This document shows positions 4,999-6,189 of a stretch of 6,189 nt of DNA, in pieces. The translations under genes were made by a program, and so were the position numbers. Position 1 is the first letter of the stretch; every line of letters begins with the position of its first letter. The stretch is from DAOMFB01 sp035519355 (GTDB lineage Bacteria; Acidobacteriota; Thermoanaerobaculia; UBA5066), in the NCBI GenBank assembly GCA_035519355.1, contig DATIWM010000316.1, forward strand, positions 1 to 6,189, given 5' to 3'. The notes below the pieces were generated by a model. It had not been told where the DNA came from, searched no databases, and saw nothing but the letters and a program-made list of their open reading frames with translations.

Positions 4999-6189
4999 CT
5001 ACTTCACCCGGACGCCGTTCTTCACGACGACGTCCACGTGCTGGAGGAGCCCGATGTTCGCGAGGACGTCGCCGCGAACGGCGATGACGTCGGCGGCGCG
5101 GCCGGGAGCAAGGGTCCCGAGCTCGTTCTCCCTCTTCAGGAAGCGGGCGGGCCAGCGGGTCGCGGCGGCGATGGCCTGCATCGGCGGGACGCCGAGGCGA
5201 ACCCACGTCTCCAGCTCGCGCCAGGTCGAGTCGGTGTGGAAGTTGCCCGGGATCCCGCTGTCGGTCCCGACGAGCATCGTGACGCCCGTATCGCGGAGCT
5301 GCTGGAACTTCCGGGCGAGGGTCGGCAGGCGTCGGAACGTCAGGGTGAAGTAGTCGAGGTGGGTGATGTCGCGCAGGGAGGCGCGGATGTCCGCGGCCAT
5401 CTCTTTCGGCAGGTCGCGCTGCCACGCCGGGTCGTCGAGCCGGTCCGGGAAGGTCCGGGCCGTGTAATCGGCGAGGAAGAGCCCCTCGATCGTCGGGCAC
5501 CAGTAGAGCGTGTTGTTGCGTTTCCGGATTCCCTCGAGGATGTCGTCCGGGTAGCCCGGCTCGGTGGCGAGGCCGGTGTGCTCGAAGCTGTCCACGCCGT
5601 ACCTGAGGCCGACGCGGATCTCGTCCTCCCGGTGCGCGTGGGCGACCACGGGCTTTCCGCCTTTGTGGGCGGTCTCCACGATCGCCTTCACCTCGTCGCC
5701 CGTGAGCTGGTCCTGGTCGATCAGCTTGATGACGTCCACCCCCGCGTCGACGAGCGTCTGCACCTTGGCGCGGGCGTCTTCGGCGCCGTTCACTCCCCAG
5801 CGGTACGACGCCTCGTACGGGGCGTACGGCGCCCGCTGGATGAAGGGGCCGGAGACGAAGAGACGGGGCCCGGGAATCTCGCCTTTCTGGATTCGGCTCC
5901 GGACGACGAGACTGTCTTCCAGGGGCGCTCCGAGGTCACGGACCGTCGTGACGCCGCTCATCAGGAGCTGACGGGCGGCCAGGGGCATGATCTCGTCGCG
6001 GAACCGCCCCGCGTAGGTCTTGTCCCAGTACTCGTAGTCGCTGTGGCCGAGAATCATCAGGTGGACGTGCATGTCCATCAGGCCCGGCAGGACGCTCATG
6101 CCGGCCGTGTCGATGACGGACGTGCCGGGCGGGACGGCCACCTCGCCCCGCCGGCCGACGGCGAGGATCCTGTCGCCGGCGATCAGGAC
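4999..6189 (-). CDS. Imidazolonepropionase-like metal-dependent amidohydrolase, partial at N-terminus
   Basis: The frame is open to the right edge, so the start is outside; 396 residues are visible. A GTG at 6141-6139 is internal, since 16 codons upstream still read as family sequence (VLIAGDRILAVGRRGE, the N-terminal beta-sandwich strand). Counting from that GTG, the metal-site residues of the amidohydrolase superfamily are all seen: H25 and H27 in DMHVHL, K139 in DVIKLI (expected carboxylated lysine bridging two metals), H168 in VAHAH, H188 in SFEHTG and D294 in VGTDSG. The C-terminal ELGTLAPGRAADVIAVRGD is also typical. Relatives include prolidases and other enzymes cleaving amide bonds of amino acid derivatives, as well as imidazolonepropionase; substrate cannot be told. 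Whether it is exported is unknown because the N-terminus is missing. It is transcribed toward the cytochrome genes and is likely an independent unit. Confidence 0.92.
   Translation of the reverse strand, partial: VLIAGDRILAVGRRGEVAVPPGTSVIDTAGMSVLPGLMDMHVHLMILGHSDYEYWDKTYAGRFRDEIMPLAARQLLMSGVTTVRDLGAPLEDSLVVRSRIQKGEIPGPRLFVSGPFIQRAPYAPYEASYRWGVNGAEDARAKVQTLVDAGVDVIKLIDQDQLTGDEVKAIVETAHKGGKPVVAHAHREDEIRVGLRYGVDSFEHTGLATEPGYPDDILEGIRKRNNTLYWCPTIEGLFLADYTARTFPDRLDDPAWQRDLPKEMAADIRASLRDITHLDYFTLTFRRLPTLARKFQQLRDTGVTMLVGTDSGIPGNFHTDSTWRELETWVRLGVPPMQAIAAATRWPARFLKRENELGTLAPGRAADVIAVRGDVLANIGLLQHVDVVVKNGVRVK

Noticed and set aside
5564..5971. A plus-strand open frame of 135 codons inside the amidohydrolase gene.
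   Set aside because: It is Ser/Thr/Arg-rich with no motif and lies opposite conserved amidohydrolase sequence; a compositional shadow.
6139..6141. GTG as the start codon of the amidohydrolase.
   Set aside because: Sixteen codons upstream to the window edge still read as typical N-terminal sequence of the family, so the gene begins outside.

Overview
The window is GC-rich bacterial DNA with tightly packed genes, short intergenic gaps and good Shine-Dalgarno sites. Gene style (amidohydrolase, secreted c-type cytochromes, small CoA-binding protein, strong G/C third-position bias) would suit Acidobacteriota or another deep-branching soil/sediment phylum. That placement is an inference; no marker gene is present to prove it.

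Region 1 (1-3294, + strand) looks like one operon. It holds the C-terminal end of a probable fold-type I aminotransferase (cut by the left edge), a complete M20 metallo-amidohydrolase/peptidase, a complete type I glutamine synthetase-like ligase, and a small CoA_binding_2 (YccU-like) protein. Gaps are 17, 13 and 29 nt. The ligase keeps the metal-binding glutamates and histidine and the phosphate/glutamate-site arginines. However, in an alignment by eye with enteric GlnA it lacks both residues that define the ammonium pocket (Asp50 is Ser53, Glu327 is Ala327) and has a changed ATP/glutamate signature loop. With a hydrolase directly upstream and an aminotransferase before that, the operon may add a glutamyl (or similar) group to an amine, process it, and remove it again. 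This is the most interesting hypothesis in the window.

Region 2 (3295-3374) is an 80-nt spacer with an AT-rich island. A near-consensus sigma70-type promoter (TTGAGA, 17 nt, TTTAAT) is threaded exactly through a perfect 11-8-11 inverted repeat, which looks like a repressor operator covering the promoter.

Region 3 (3375-4983, + strand) encodes two exported c-type cytochromes in tandem: a monohaem protein of 184 aa and a dihaem protein of 345 aa resembling the SO2930 family. They are probably co-transcribed from the region 2 promoter.

Region 4 (4999-6189, - strand) is most of an imidazolonepropionase-like amidohydrolase, converging on the dihaem cytochrome gene with only 15 nt between stop codons; its N-terminus lies beyond the right edge.

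No stretch over 300 nt lacks a gene. I saw no tRNA, rRNA, CRISPR array, insertion sequence or convincing rho-independent terminator.
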